From: Bog-473 sp963736525 | Lineage (GTDB): Bacteria > Actinomycetota > Acidimicrobiia > Acidimicrobiales > RAAP-2 | Reading direction: 5' to 3' | Length of the DNA stretch: 64,000 nt | Assembly (NCBI GenBank): GCA_963736525.1 | Contig: CAVTPF010000024.1 | Location: 62,001-126,000, forward strand | In this document: positions 23,802 to 32,668 of the stretch, one piece after another | Numbering within the stretch: position 1 is the stretch's first letter | Layout of the letters: each line of letters opens with the position of its first letter | Notes under the pieces: generated by a model | The model's input: only the letters and a program-made list of their open reading frames with translations | Told to the model about the DNA's origin: nothing | Database searches by the model: none | Program-made: the position numbers and the translations under genes

Positions 23802-24740
23802 GTGTTCGAGACGGTGATGGTCAACGACGCCGACGGCAGCGAGTACCCGACGCGGGCGATCTACGACGAGGTGCGCGAGCCCGAGCTGCTCGTCTGGACC
23901 GAGTCGCACTCGGGCATGCAGGTGAGGACCCAGTTCGTCGCGCTCGGCCCCGAGCGCACCGAGGTGCGCATCCACCAGCGGTACGTACCCGAGGCGTTCC
24001 TCGCCCCCGAGGCCCAGGAGGGATTCCTGTCCTCGCTCGACCGTTTCGACGCCTATCTCGGCCGCCTGTCCCGGTCGCGGCCCGACGGCACGGAGGGCGC
24101 GGAGAACATGGACGGCACGGACGGCGATCTGAGCGCCGCCATCGCTTCCGAGTACGACGCGCTGGCCGATCTGCTGGAGGCGGCCGACCCCGCGGCGTGG
24201 GACGCACCCTCGCTGTGCGAGGGCTGGCGCACCCGGGAGGTCGTGGCGCACATGACCATGCCGGCGCGCTACACGGGGCCGGCGTTCATGGCGGAACTGG
24301 AGGCCGCCGGCGGTGACTTCACCCGTCTGTCCGACACGGTGGCCGCCCGGGACGGTGCGCTGCCGGCGGCGTCGCTCGTGGCCGACCTCCGCTCCGAAGT
24401 CCTGCACGGCTGGCGGCCACCCGGGGGCAGGGCCGAGGACGCCTTCGTCCACTGCGTGATCCACGGCCTCGACATCATCGAGGCCGTCCCGCTGGCGCGA
24501 CGGGTGCCCCGTGACCGCGTCGCCCGTGTCCTCGGGATCGTCGAGGACGCAGGCGGGCCGGACCTCTTCGGCACTGATCTCTCCGGGGTGCAGTTGCAGG
24601 CCGACGACCTGGACTGGTCCTTCGGCTCCGGCGCCACGGTGTCGGGTCCCGGCCAGGCGCTCACCCTCGTTCTGTGTGGCCGGCTGCTGCCCCCGGGCCG
24701 GCTGGGCGGGGAGGCGGCGGGTCGCTTCACCCGCCGCTGA
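23802..24740 (+). CDS. SRPBCC C-terminal part fused to a maleylpyruvate isomerase/DinB domain
   Basis: A 312-residue reading frame with two parts. Residues 1 to ~95 are the C-terminal part of an AHSA1-type SRPBCC domain (FETVMVNDADGSEYPT, and later EGFLSSLDRFDAYLG). Residues ~105-312 are a mycothiol-type maleylpyruvate isomerase/DinB domain (SLCEGWRTREVVAHMTM with the metal His, then EDAFVHCVIHGLDI). The GTG at 23802 is internal to the SRPBCC domain; the true gene likely starts at 23618 and is broken by a frameshift. The fusion of two usually separate genes is odd. The 3' end overlaps the convergent hydroxylase gene by 14 bases. Confidence 0.68.
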   Translation: MFETVMVNDADGSEYPTRAIYDEVREPELLVWTESHSGMQVRTQFVALGPERTEVRIHQRYVPEAFLAPEAQEGFLSSLDRFDAYLGRLSRSRPDGTEGAENMDGTDGDLSAAIASEYDALADLLEAADPAAWDAPSLCEGWRTREVVAHMTMPARYTGPAFMAELEAAGGDFTRLSDTVAARDGALPAASLVADLRSEVLHGWRPPGGRAEDAFVHCVIHGLDIIEAVPLARRVPRDRVARVLGIVEDAGGPDLFGTDLSGVQLQADDLDWSFGSGATVSGPGQALTLVLCGRLLPPGRLGGEAAGRFTRR

Positions 24741-25653
24741 AGGGCTGCGCCAGCTGCCGGCACAGCAGGCGCACGGACCTCGGGCGGCCGCCGAGCTGCT
24801 CGACGGCCACGGGACGTCCGGCCAGTCCGGTCCGGCAGGGCGCACTCCCCCGGGCGGGGAAGCGTGCCGTGCCCGCCACGACGTCCCACACGGTCAGGAC
24901 CACGCCGAGGTTCACCTCCTGCCTCCCCTCGACCGCATGGTGGAGCCGGTGGTACGCCGGGCTCACGAGCAGGCGGCGGAGCGGCCCGTAGGACCACCGG
25001 ACATTGGCGTGCGGCAACGTGCCGAGGCACACGTAGACGGTGACGAGGACCGGAGCGAGCGGGTGCGCGCCGGTCAATGCCAGCACGGGGACGGTCGCCA
25101 GCAGGAACCCCGTCGTGTGCATGAGCGGGTGGGCGCGGAAGGACGTGAGGACGTTCAGCTCCTCCTGTGAGTGGTGCAGCGCGTGCACGCGCCACAGCAC
25201 GCGAAGGTGGTGGTCGCCCCAATGGGCCAGCCAGTTGCACAGGTCCATGGCGAGCAGGGTGACGACGACCACGCTCCAGCGCGGCCAGTGGGCCGTCCAC
25301 GGTGCCGACAGCCTGCCGGCGTGGCTGCGCAGGATCACCGCGCTGCCGACGCTGAGCAGCGTCATGAACGGCGCGATGGCCAGCACGTAGAGGGCGAAAT
25401 ACCACGCGTCCTGGACGTGGCCCCGGGCGAGGAGGGGCCGGCGCTCGGCCGGCCACAGCCGCTCGCAGAGCATGGCGACCAGCACCAGCACGACGAAGCC
25501 GGGCGCCACGAGTTGGGTCCAGCCCGCAGCCAGGGTGGGGCCGAGCCCGTGCGTCCCGGCCAGGGTCTCGATGGCCTCGTACAGGACGAGACCGGTGGCG
25601 GCCGCGAGACCGAGCGTGCCCGGCGCGAGCGTGAGGGCACGAGGACGGCGCAT
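24727..25653 (-). CDS. Sterol desaturase/fatty acid hydroxylase family membrane protein
   Basis: A 308-residue integral membrane di-iron oxygenase. The His clusters are HWGDHH, then HALHHSQEE, and YHRLHHAVE, giving the eight-His pattern of the family. Several hydrophobic segments surround them. Members hydroxylate or desaturate sterols, carotenoids and fatty acids. The ATG at 25653 has GAGG eight bases upstream. It is divergent from the large membrane protein at 25952. Confidence 0.88.
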   Translation of the reverse strand: MRRPRALTLAPGTLGLAAATGLVLYEAIETLAGTHGLGPTLAAGWTQLVAPGFVVLVLVAMLCERLWPAERRPLLARGHVQDAWYFALYVLAIAPFMTLLSVGSAVILRSHAGRLSAPWTAHWPRWSVVVVTLLAMDLCNWLAHWGDHHLRVLWRVHALHHSQEELNVLTSFRAHPLMHTTGFLLATVPVLALTGAHPLAPVLVTVYVCLGTLPHANVRWSYGPLRRLLVSPAYHRLHHAVEGRQEVNLGVVLTVWDVVAGTARFPARGSAPCRTGLAGRPVAVEQLGGRPRSVRLLCRQLAQPFSGG

Positions 25654-25951
25654 CGTTGTGACCTCGGCGGTGATCGTCGTCACGCGGTGTCCATGGGCTT
25701 CGCTCCGGTGCGGTCTGGTGACGAGCATCCCCCAGGCCGGGGGGCCCGTCCACGGGGCTACGGGCCGGACGTCCCCGAGGATTCCCGACGAGGGGCCCGT
25801 GGTGAGGGAACCTGCCGGGGGACAGCCGGAAGCGGCCCATGACCAGCACGGATCGCCTCGCGGGGGGGCCACGACACGACAAGATGTCGGCGATGGACCC
25901 CGTCGACCAGGTCGCTCGGCGAGCGCAGGCAGCACCACGCCCGTGAAGGTC
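25654..25951. other. Divergent intergenic region
   Basis: 298 bases between the hydroxylase gene (minus) and the large membrane protein gene (plus). GC-rich throughout; I see no convincing -35/-10 pair, repeat or RNA gene. Part of it stays open in the downstream gene's frame, so the true start of that gene could lie here. Confidence 0.4.
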
Positions 25952-28390
25952 ATGGGCCCGGCGCCCAGCGACGATCGCGACCTGGCGCTCGCGGTGGCGG
26001 ACGCCGTGCCGACCCCCGGGACCCAGCGGGTGCGGTCGCTGCTCCTCGGGCCGCACGGAGGGGGCACGACCCGCCGGCGCGCCTCCGACGCGGTGCGGGT
26101 GGGCATCGCCCTCGTCCTGGTGGCCGTCTGTATACCCCTGGTGCGGGCCAACACCTCGGTCGAGATCCACTTCACCGAGCTCGTCACCCCACCGCCCACG
26201 GGCATCCGCTGGCTGATCACCGCCCTGTGGTTCCTCGGATCGATCGGTGTGATCGTCGGGCTGGTCCTGATCGGGCTCCTGCTGCCTCGGCTCACCGCCG
26301 TGCGCCAGATGGCGGTGGCGGGCGTCGCCGCACTCGGCATCTGCCTGCTGCTCGACGCGGTGCTCGGCTCCGCCGCGGGCCGGCCGCCGGTGCCGGAGAC
26401 CTCCGGGTTCGACCCGCGTTTTCCGGTGATCCAGCTCGCCATCGCCACGGCGGTGGCGCTGGCCGGGCTGCCCTACCTCAGCCGGCCCATGCACCGTGTC
26501 GTGGCCGCCGCGGTGTCGATCTCGGCGCTCTGCGCGGTCGTGGGCGGCTACGGGCTGCCGCTCGGTGTGCTCGGTGCCGTCGTCGTCGGCTGGGGCACGG
26601 CGGCGGCGTGCCATCTCGCCATGGGCGCGCCCAACGGGCTGCCCTCGGCCCGAGAGGTGACCGACTCCGTACGCGACCTGGGTGTCGAGGTGCGCGAGCT
26701 CGCGTCCATGACCCGGCAGGAGTGGGGCGTCGCCGCGTTCGCGGGCCGGGACGCCCAGGGCCGCCCGGTCGAGCTCTCCGTCTACGGTCGCGACGCCGCC
26801 GACGCCCAGTGGCTCCGCAAGATGTGGCGTTTCTGCATCTACCGCGACTCGGGCCCCACGTTGATGTTCAACCGCCTGCAACAGGTGGAGCACGAGGCGT
26901 ACCTCACCTTCCTCGCCGCCCATGCGGGCGTACGCGTACCCGAGGTCGTGGCCGCCGGGCGGTGCGGGCCCAGCCGGGACGCCGCCCTGGTGACGCGGCT
27001 GCCCGAGGGACCCCGGCTCGCGGCACTCGCCGGCGACGCGGTGGATGACGGCGTGGTGGACTCGTTCTTGCGCTCGGCGCTCGCCCTGCGGAGGGCTGGC
27101 ATCGCGCACGGCGCGCTCAGTCCGGAGACCGTCGTCGTGACGCACGACGGCCCGCTGCTGCGTGACTTCAGGCGGGCCTCCTCCTCGGCACCGCCGATGC
27201 GCACCGATCGCGACATGGCGGCCGCCGTCGCGGCAGTGGCGGTCGTCGTCGGCGTGGATCGGGCCGCGGCCGCGGCGCGCCGGGTGCTCGACGTCGAGAC
27301 GATTGAGACGGTGCTCACCTGCCTGCAGCGCTCCACCCTGGACCCCGAGACCGAGCGCATGGCGCGCGCCCAGAAGGGGTTCTTGAAGTCGTTGCGCGCG
27401 TCCCTCGCCGCCGCCGCCGGCGTGGAGGTGCCGAAGCTGGTGGAGGCGAAGCGGATCAGCTGGGCCAACCTGCTGATGGTCATCGGGAGCCTCGTCGGCC
27501 TCTGGTTGATCATCGGCGTGCTGACCGAGGCCTCGGGCTCGCTCAGTGTGATCCGCGGCGCCAGCTTGGGCTGGGTCACCGCCGCGTTCGTGCTCGCGCA
27601 GCTGCCCGTGGTGACGGGCGCCTGGGCTCTGACGGGCGCCGTGGTGGGGACGCTGCCGTTCGGGCGCTGCATCGCCCTGGAGACGTCCAATCTCTTTACG
27701 TCCTTCGTGGGCGGCGATGCCGCGGTCTTCGGGGTCCGCGTGCGGTTCTTCCAGCGCCAAGGCCTCGACACGCCCGCCGCCATCAGCTCGGGGGCCATCG
27801 CGGGCACGGCCAGCTGGGTGATCAAGGGCGGGCTCTTCTTGGTGTGCCTCCCCTTCGCCGCCGGCGACTTCCACAAGCCCTCCGGTGGCAGCAGCCACGA
27901 GAACCTCCTCTGGCTCCTGATCGGCGTGATCCTCGTGGTCGGAATCGTCCTGGCGGTGGTGGCGCTCGTGCCCAGGGTCAGGCGGCTGGCCACCGAGAAG
28001 GCGCGGCCGCACCTGGTGACCATCTGGGCCGACATCAAGACGATCGCGGTGGAGCCGCGCAAGATCGCCTACGTGCTGGGCGGGTCACTGGGCAGCCAGA
28101 TACTGATCGCGCTGTGCCTCGGTGCATCGCTGCATGCCGTGGGCGAGCACGCGTCCTTCGCGACGATCATCGTCGTGCTGACCCTGGCGTCCATGATCGG
28201 CGGGGCGGCGCCCGTGCCGGGAGGCGCCGGGGTGATCGAGGTGGGTTTGATCGCGGGCCTCACCAGCGCGGGCATCCCCCAGACCCAGGCCGTGGCCGCC
28301 GTCTTCATCGAGCGCCTCTTCACTGCGTACCTACCGCCCATCTGGGGCTGGGCCACCCTGGTGTGGTTGCGGCGCAGCGACTACGTCTAG
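25952..28390 (+). CDS. LPG synthase-type (UPF0104/flippase-like) membrane protein with a degenerate kinase-like domain
   Basis: About 812 residues. The N-terminal ~220 residues hold several transmembrane helices. The middle part looks like a degenerate protein-kinase fold: RAGIAHGALSPETVVV replaces the catalytic HGDLKPEN-type loop (H386, with Ala where Asp is expected), followed by LLRDFRRAS in place of DFG. The C-terminal ~330 residues are an eight-helix lysylphosphatidylglycerol synthase transmembrane/flippase-like region (SNLFTSFVGGDAAVFGVR, GGAAPVPGGAGVIEVGLIAG). It may move or modify a lipid or glycan precursor. The start is uncertain; GTG at 25943 is an alternative. Confidence 0.8.
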   Translation: MGPAPSDDRDLALAVADAVPTPGTQRVRSLLLGPHGGGTTRRRASDAVRVGIALVLVAVCIPLVRANTSVEIHFTELVTPPPTGIRWLITALWFLGSIGVIVGLVLIGLLLPRLTAVRQMAVAGVAALGICLLLDAVLGSAAGRPPVPETSGFDPRFPVIQLAIATAVALAGLPYLSRPMHRVVAAAVSISALCAVVGGYGLPLGVLGAVVVGWGTAAACHLAMGAPNGLPSAREVTDSVRDLGVEVRELASMTRQEWGVAAFAGRDAQGRPVELSVYGRDAADAQWLRKMWRFCIYRDSGPTLMFNRLQQVEHEAYLTFLAAHAGVRVPEVVAAGRCGPSRDAALVTRLPEGPRLAALAGDAVDDGVVDSFLRSALALRRAGIAHGALSPETVVVTHDGPLLRDFRRASSSAPPMRTDRDMAAAVAAVAVVVGVDRAAAAARRVLDVETIETVLTCLQRSTLDPETERMARAQKGFLKSLRASLAAAAGVEVPKLVEAKRISWANLLMVIGSLVGLWLIIGVLTEASGSLSVIRGASLGWVTAAFVLAQLPVVTGAWALTGAVVGTLPFGRCIALETSNLFTSFVGGDAAVFGVRVRFFQRQGLDTPAAISSGAIAGTASWVIKGGLFLVCLPFAAGDFHKPSGGSSHENLLWLLIGVILVVGIVLAVVALVPRVRRLATEKARPHLVTIWADIKTIAVEPRKIAYVLGGSLGSQILIALCLGASLHAVGEHASFATIIVVLTLASMIGGAAPVPGGAGVIEVGLIAGLTSAGIPQTQAVAAVFIERLFTAYLPPIWGWATLVWLRRSDYV

Positions 28391-28426
28391 GCGCGGCACG
28401 CCGACCGGATCAGCCCCGGTTGCGCC

Positions 28427-28442
28427 GCCCGGATCGCCGGGC
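28427..28442 (+). terminator. Short GC hairpin after the flippase-like gene
   Basis: GCCCGG (28427-28432), loop ATCG, CCGGGC (28437-28442). It lies 37 bases past the stop codon. No T-run follows, so this is a weak terminator candidate. Confidence 0.35.
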
Positions 28443-28539
28443 CGTCACCGAGGAATAACCCTGCGGTCACCGTCCGGTCGTTCGCTTTTCAACCTCGCGT
28501 TCTACCGTCGAGGCCGAACGGTCGACAGGAGGTTCCCCC

Positions 28540-29778
28540 ATGCCCACCGCATCCATCCGGTCCCTCGGCGTCGTCGCCGTCACCGGCCTGGCGTCCCTCG
28601 CCACCGCCTTGACCACCGGCGTGCCCAGCGCCACCGCCGACCCCGCTGGGGGTGGCGGTGGGGGGACCGGCCACGGCGGGCTCACCGCCACGACGATCCT
28701 CGCCGGCGCCTCGTTGCAGCACACCTTCACCGGGGCCGGCACCTCCACGGTGAAATCAGAGCCGCTGAGCAGCCCCGACGACATCACGCGGCTCGGCGGG
28801 GACATCTTCGTCGGCTTCCAAAACGGCGTCGGCCCACAGGGCCAGGCGAATGCGAACGGCAACCTGGACAGCACCGTGGTGGAGATGACCATGAGCGGGC
28901 GACCGGTCGCCCAGTGGGACGTACAGGGAAAGGCGGACGGGGTGACGGCCGACCCCGAGACCGGCGCGGTGATCGCCACCGTCAACGAGGACGCCAACTC
29001 GTCGCTGTACGCGATCACGCCGGGTCCGGCGGGAGGAGTCCAGCACTACTCGTACAGCGAGCCACTGCCGCACGACGGCGGAACCGACGCCATCTCGGTC
29101 CTCGACGGCCGTCTGCTCATCAGCGCATCGGCGCCGGGCACGACCGGGACGCTGCCCGCGCCCCAGCCGACCTTCCCCGCGGTGTACTCGGTCACGCTGG
29201 ACGCCGCGGACTCGGTCGCGACGGTGACACCGCTCTTCTACGACGAGGACCCGGCCGTGGTGGCCAACGTGGGCACGCCCACGACGGGGCAGACGGTGAG
29301 GCTGGCCCTGACCGACCCCGACTCGAACGAGATCGTCCCGCCCTGGGGCCCGCGCTTCGCCGGCGACTTCATGCTGACCAGCCAGGGCGACCAGGAGCAG
29401 GTCTTCGTCAACGACCAGTGGGGTCGCGGGCCCCGGCTCTCGGTGCTGTCGCTGTCGCAGTCCGTCGACGACACGGCCTGGCCCGTCGGCCCCGGGGGCA
29501 CCCTGTACGCGACCGACTCGACCAACGACACGGTGGACGCGGTGACGGGGTCGTTCCCTGACGGGCCGATTGTCGCCGCCACGCCGTGCGGCGCCAACAG
29601 CGCGCCGGCGACCTGCCCCGACCCGCCCGCCTATCCCGCCGACTACCTCGGCGCCCTCAACCCGTGGACGGGTCAGGTCACGGCGTTACCGGTGGGGGGC
29701 GTGCCCTTCGTCCCACAGGGCGGGCTCCTGTACGTCCCGGCGCCGAGTGGGGACGGGTACGGGTTCGGCCAGGAGTAA
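28540..29778 (+). CDS. Secreted protein of unknown function, possible beta-propeller
   Basis: A 412-residue protein with a clear Sec signal peptide (basic start, then VVAVTGLASLATALTTG) and a likely cut after ATA. The mature part begins Gly-rich and then shows repeated strand-turn text with Asp-Gly turns, such as LGGDIFVGFQNG, ADGVTADPETGAVIAT and TDAISVLDGRLLIS. That is consistent with a propeller or NHL-like fold. I do not recognise a named family. AGGAGG lies just upstream of the ATG, so expression is probably strong. Confidence 0.78.
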   Translation: MPTASIRSLGVVAVTGLASLATALTTGVPSATADPAGGGGGGTGHGGLTATTILAGASLQHTFTGAGTSTVKSEPLSSPDDITRLGGDIFVGFQNGVGPQGQANANGNLDSTVVEMTMSGRPVAQWDVQGKADGVTADPETGAVIATVNEDANSSLYAITPGPAGGVQHYSYSEPLPHDGGTDAISVLDGRLLISASAPGTTGTLPAPQPTFPAVYSVTLDAADSVATVTPLFYDEDPAVVANVGTPTTGQTVRLALTDPDSNEIVPPWGPRFAGDFMLTSQGDQEQVFVNDQWGRGPRLSVLSLSQSVDDTAWPVGPGGTLYATDSTNDTVDAVTGSFPDGPIVAATPCGANSAPATCPDPPAYPADYLGALNPWTGQVTALPVGGVPFVPQGGLLYVPAPSGDGYGFGQE

Positions 29779-29812
29779 CGCGGGCGCCCCGGCGGCGCTC
29801 CAAGATGGCGGG

Positions 29813-30694
29813 GTGCAGATCGGCCTGCATGCTCTGGGAATTGCGTCGGGGGCGGACCCCGCGGTCATCGGTGCGGTGGCCCGGGCCGCGGAGAGGTGCG
29901 GCTTCGCCACGCTCTGGGCCGGCGAGCACGTCGTGATGGTGGATCATCACGAGTCGGTCTATCCGTACTCCGATGACGGGCGCATCGCCGTCCCGAGCGA
30001 TGCCGACTGGCTCGATCCCCTCGCCGTCCTCGGCTTTGCCGCAGCGACGACCTCGCGGATCCACCTGGCGACAGGGATCCTGCTGCTCCCCGAGCACAAC
30101 CCGCTCATCGCCGCCAAGCACGCCGCGAGCGTCGACGTGCTCTCGGGTGGTCGCCTCATGCTCGGCGTCGGCATCGGTTGGTCCGCCGAGGAGTTCGCCG
30201 CACTGGGAGTGCCGTTCGAGGGCCGCGGCAAGAGGACCAGGGAGTACGTCGAGGCGATGCGCGTGCTGTGGGAGGAGGACGTGTCGTCCTATGCCGGCCA
30301 GCACGTGCGCTTCGAGGGTGTGCGCTGCTACCCGAAGCCGGTCGGTCGCAGGATCCCCGTCGTGCTGGGCGGCAACAGCGACCGGGCACTGGAGCGCGCG
30401 GGGAGGTTCGGCGACGGCTGGTACGGCTTCAATGTCCCCCTCCGCGAGCTGCGCGGGCGCATGGAGGCTCTGCGGTCCGCCTGGGAACGGCACGGACGCG
30501 CCGCCACCGAGATCCACAGCGCCGTTGCGCTCGCCGACGCCGGGCCGGCCGACCTTCCCGACGTCGCCGCGCTGGGCCTGACCGAGGTCGTCATGGTGGC
30601 GTCGCCGCCGCCCGATCGTGACGACGCCACCGCCTGGGTCGAGGAGCTCGCCCGCCGGTGGGACGTGGGGCGTTGGCCGCCCGCACCGGGCTGA
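29813..30694 (+). CDS. LLM class (luciferase-like) F420-dependent oxidoreductase
   Basis: A 293-residue TIM-barrel oxidoreductase. The text ATGILLLPEHNPLIAAKHAASVDVLSGGR and GVGIGWSAEEFAALG is typical of actinobacterial F420-dependent LLM enzymes. It would transfer hydride between F420 and an alcohol, aldehyde or enone; an FMN-type monooxygenase is the alternative. The start is a GTG at 29813, giving VQIGLHALG. It follows the secreted protein gene by 34 bases. Confidence 0.87.
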   Translation: MQIGLHALGIASGADPAVIGAVARAAERCGFATLWAGEHVVMVDHHESVYPYSDDGRIAVPSDADWLDPLAVLGFAAATTSRIHLATGILLLPEHNPLIAAKHAASVDVLSGGRLMLGVGIGWSAEEFAALGVPFEGRGKRTREYVEAMRVLWEEDVSSYAGQHVRFEGVRCYPKPVGRRIPVVLGGNSDRALERAGRFGDGWYGFNVPLRELRGRMEALRSAWERHGRAATEIHSAVALADAGPADLPDVAALGLTEVVMVASPPPDRDDATAWVEELARRWDVGRWPPAPG

Positions 30695-30775
30695 GCGGAG
30701 CCGGCGTCACCGAGGCCGGCCACCGCCGTCGTCCCCGGCGAGCCGCCGCGACGGGGCGGCGCACGTCTCACGAGC

Positions 30776-31249
30776 TCATGCACCCGCAACCGGATACGGC
30801 TCATCGGGTAGGCCCGGCATCGGGTTGGTCCACCACAAGGTCTCCTCGAGCCTCGACGCGATCCTCCACCCGTCGGCCGTGCGGACCAGGCGGTCGTGGT
30901 ACGACCCGCCGACGGTGAAGAGCCACGGCGTGTCGCCGATCACCAGCCGATTCGGGTTGAGGAAACCCGAGCGGGACCGCCCGGTGGAACCCGTGGCATC
31001 GAGCACGACCGCTCGATTCAGCACCAGGTGCTGGGTCCAGGTGAACATCGGCAGCACCTCGGCGAACCACGCCTTGATCTCGGGATACGTCCCCGCGATG
31101 CCACCCGCGGACCGGTAATCCAGTTCGGCGTCGGGGGTGAACACGCTGTCGAGCAGATCCCACTCGCGGGTATCGATCGCCGACGCGTACCGCGTGAGAA
31201 GATCGTCGATCTCGACGCGATCGCTGAGGTAGCTCGCTGACTCGTTCAT
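30776..31249 (-). CDS. SnoaL-like/nuclear transport factor 2 family protein
   Basis: A 157-residue NTF2-fold protein. It opens with DRVEIDDLLTRYASAIDTREWDLLDSVF, the standard family N-terminus, and ends in a strand set with GWRIASRLEETLWW. Such proteins are ketosteroid-isomerase-like, dehydratases or polyketide cyclases. It is the last gene of a minus-strand operon (acyl-CoA ligase, alpha/beta hydrolase, isochorismatase-like, NTF2). A delta-5-3-ketosteroid-isomerase-like role is possible, not shown. Confidence 0.87.
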   Translation of the reverse strand: MNESASYLSDRVEIDDLLTRYASAIDTREWDLLDSVFTPDAELDYRSAGGIAGTYPEIKAWFAEVLPMFTWTQHLVLNRAVVLDATGSTGRSRSGFLNPNRLVIGDTPWLFTVGGSYHDRLVRTADGWRIASRLEETLWWTNPMPGLPDEPYPVAGA

Positions 31250-31281
31250 GGCCGGTCTCCCTTTCGTCGATCCGATGGTGC

Positions 31282-31917
31282 TCAGGGTCCGCCGACCCAG
31301 GCCTCCATGACCTCATGGGCCGCGACGACCGTCGACACCAGGGAGAGGCTGTGCTCAATGACCAGGCGTCCGTAGTCGACCGGCACCCCCACGACCGCAT
31401 CGGCCACGAGCACGACCCGGTACGAACGGTTGACGGCGTCAAACACGAGGTTCGGGATGGCGAGATTGAGGGAGACGCCCACGATGACCAGGCTCTCGAT
31501 GCCCTGATTCCGCAGCAGCGAGTCAAGTGGGGACCCCGTGAGGGGGCTGAGGCCGTGCAACCGTGGAAGGACGACGTCCGACTCGGCCGGACCGAGTGGC
31601 GCAACCGGTGCGACCGAGGCTGAACCCGGACGGTTGTCGAGCCCATGCCGACGGGCGGTCTCGAACAGCCACGCGTTGCGGTTCGCCCCGAAGTCATCGG
31701 GGAGGTTCTGGGCCGTGCAGTGGATCACCGGAATGCCCCTCCGGCGGGCCACCGCCACCAGGGACGCCGCTCGTTCGACCACGCCCGTCGAACGGGCGGC
31801 GTCGGCCAGGGCCGGCAAGCCTGCGTCCGCTCCGACGACACCGTTCTGGAGCTCCTGCACGAGCACCGCGCACGTGCCGGGCGCCACGAGAGGAGCGAGT
31901 GGTGCACGGCTGCTCAT
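31282..31917 (-). CDS. Isochorismatase-fold (cysteine hydrolase family) protein with substituted triad
   Basis: A 211-residue isochorismatase/nicotinamidase-fold protein. Active members use Asp-Lys-Cys. Here the Asp position reads E22 (LVQELQNG), the Lys position reads R119 (VLPRLHG), and the Cys position reads A153 (VGVSLNLAIPN). All three residues are changed. A subgroup of actinobacterial homologs appears to look similar, so it may be a conserved non-hydrolytic branch. It sits between an alpha/beta hydrolase and an NTF2-fold gene. Confidence 0.83.
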   Translation of the reverse strand: MSSRAPLAPLVAPGTCAVLVQELQNGVVGADAGLPALADAARSTGVVERAASLVAVARRRGIPVIHCTAQNLPDDFGANRNAWLFETARRHGLDNRPGSASVAPVAPLGPAESDVVLPRLHGLSPLTGSPLDSLLRNQGIESLVIVGVSLNLAIPNLVFDAVNRSYRVVLVADAVVGVPVDYGRLVIEHSLSLVSTVVAAHEVMEAWVGGP

Positions 31918-31933
31918 GTGACGCCCGCCGGCC

Positions 31934-32668
31934 CTACCCGGTGCACACCACGCCGTCGATGATCGTCGCCAGCTCTTCCGGGTGCGTGTCGAAGGCGCGG
32001 TGACCGGCGAGCAGATCCACGACGGAGGCTCCGCCCATGTTCGCGATCATCGTGTCGGCCAGCTCGGGTGGGATCACCTTGTCGTTCAGGCAGCGAACGA
32101 AGTAGCGAGGGATCGCCGGCGGGAAGCCCGCCCAGCTGAACTCCTCGAACAGCGGGCCCGGCGCCTCGAGGCCCATGCGCGGGCCGTTCTCCACGATCTG
32201 CAGCGACGTGGCGATGGGCTCCTCGCCTTCTCGCAGCCCGCCGAGCGTGTGCCCGCGCGCGCCCTCGAGCACCGCCTCGCGGTGGTCACGCGCCAGGTCG
32301 CGCAGGTCCTCGCGGAGGTAGTCCAGTGGCCGCGTGCCTTCCGCCGGCACGGTGGCGGCGACGAAGACCAGAGCGTGCAGCGTGACACCCCGGAGATCGC
32401 CGAGACGCGCGGCCACCCCGGGGATGACGTACCCACCCGACGAATGGCCCACCAGCGCGACGTCCGTCAGGCCGGCCTGCACGATGTCGTCGCACACCGA
32501 GACGACCCAGTGCTCGCGTGTCACCGCTGCCAGGTCGGCGGGCTTGTACCGCCGACCGGGCAGGTCCACGGCCAACGACGGCGTGGTCATGCGGGAACGG
32601 ACGGCGTCCCACATGGTCGAGGTGAACGTGCCGCCGTGCACCAGCACCGCCACGGTCGAGTCGGTCAT
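31934..32668 (-). CDS. Alpha/beta hydrolase
   Basis: A 244-residue alpha/beta hydrolase. HGGTFTSTMW is the oxyanion-side loop, the nucleophile elbow is GHSSGG, and the catalytic His is in AGHRAFDTHPEE. It is close in form to the small salicylate-esterase-like hydrolases. Its ATG overlaps the acyl-CoA ligase stop (ATGA). It would cleave an ester or thioester of the pathway. Confidence 0.88.
   Translation of the reverse strand: MTDSTVAVLVHGGTFTSTMWDAVRSRMTTPSLAVDLPGRRYKPADLAAVTREHWVVSVCDDIVQAGLTDVALVGHSSGGYVIPGVAARLGDLRGVTLHALVFVAATVPAEGTRPLDYLREDLRDLARDHREAVLEGARGHTLGGLREGEEPIATSLQIVENGPRMGLEAPGPLFEEFSWAGFPPAIPRYFVRCLNDKVIPPELADTMIANMGGASVVDLLAGHRAFDTHPEELATIIDGVVCTG

Noticed and set aside
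24269..28012. Very long open frame on the minus strand opposite the flippase-like gene
   Set aside because: Composition is Arg/His/Gly/Asp-rich without domains; it is a GC-rich shadow of the plus-strand gene.
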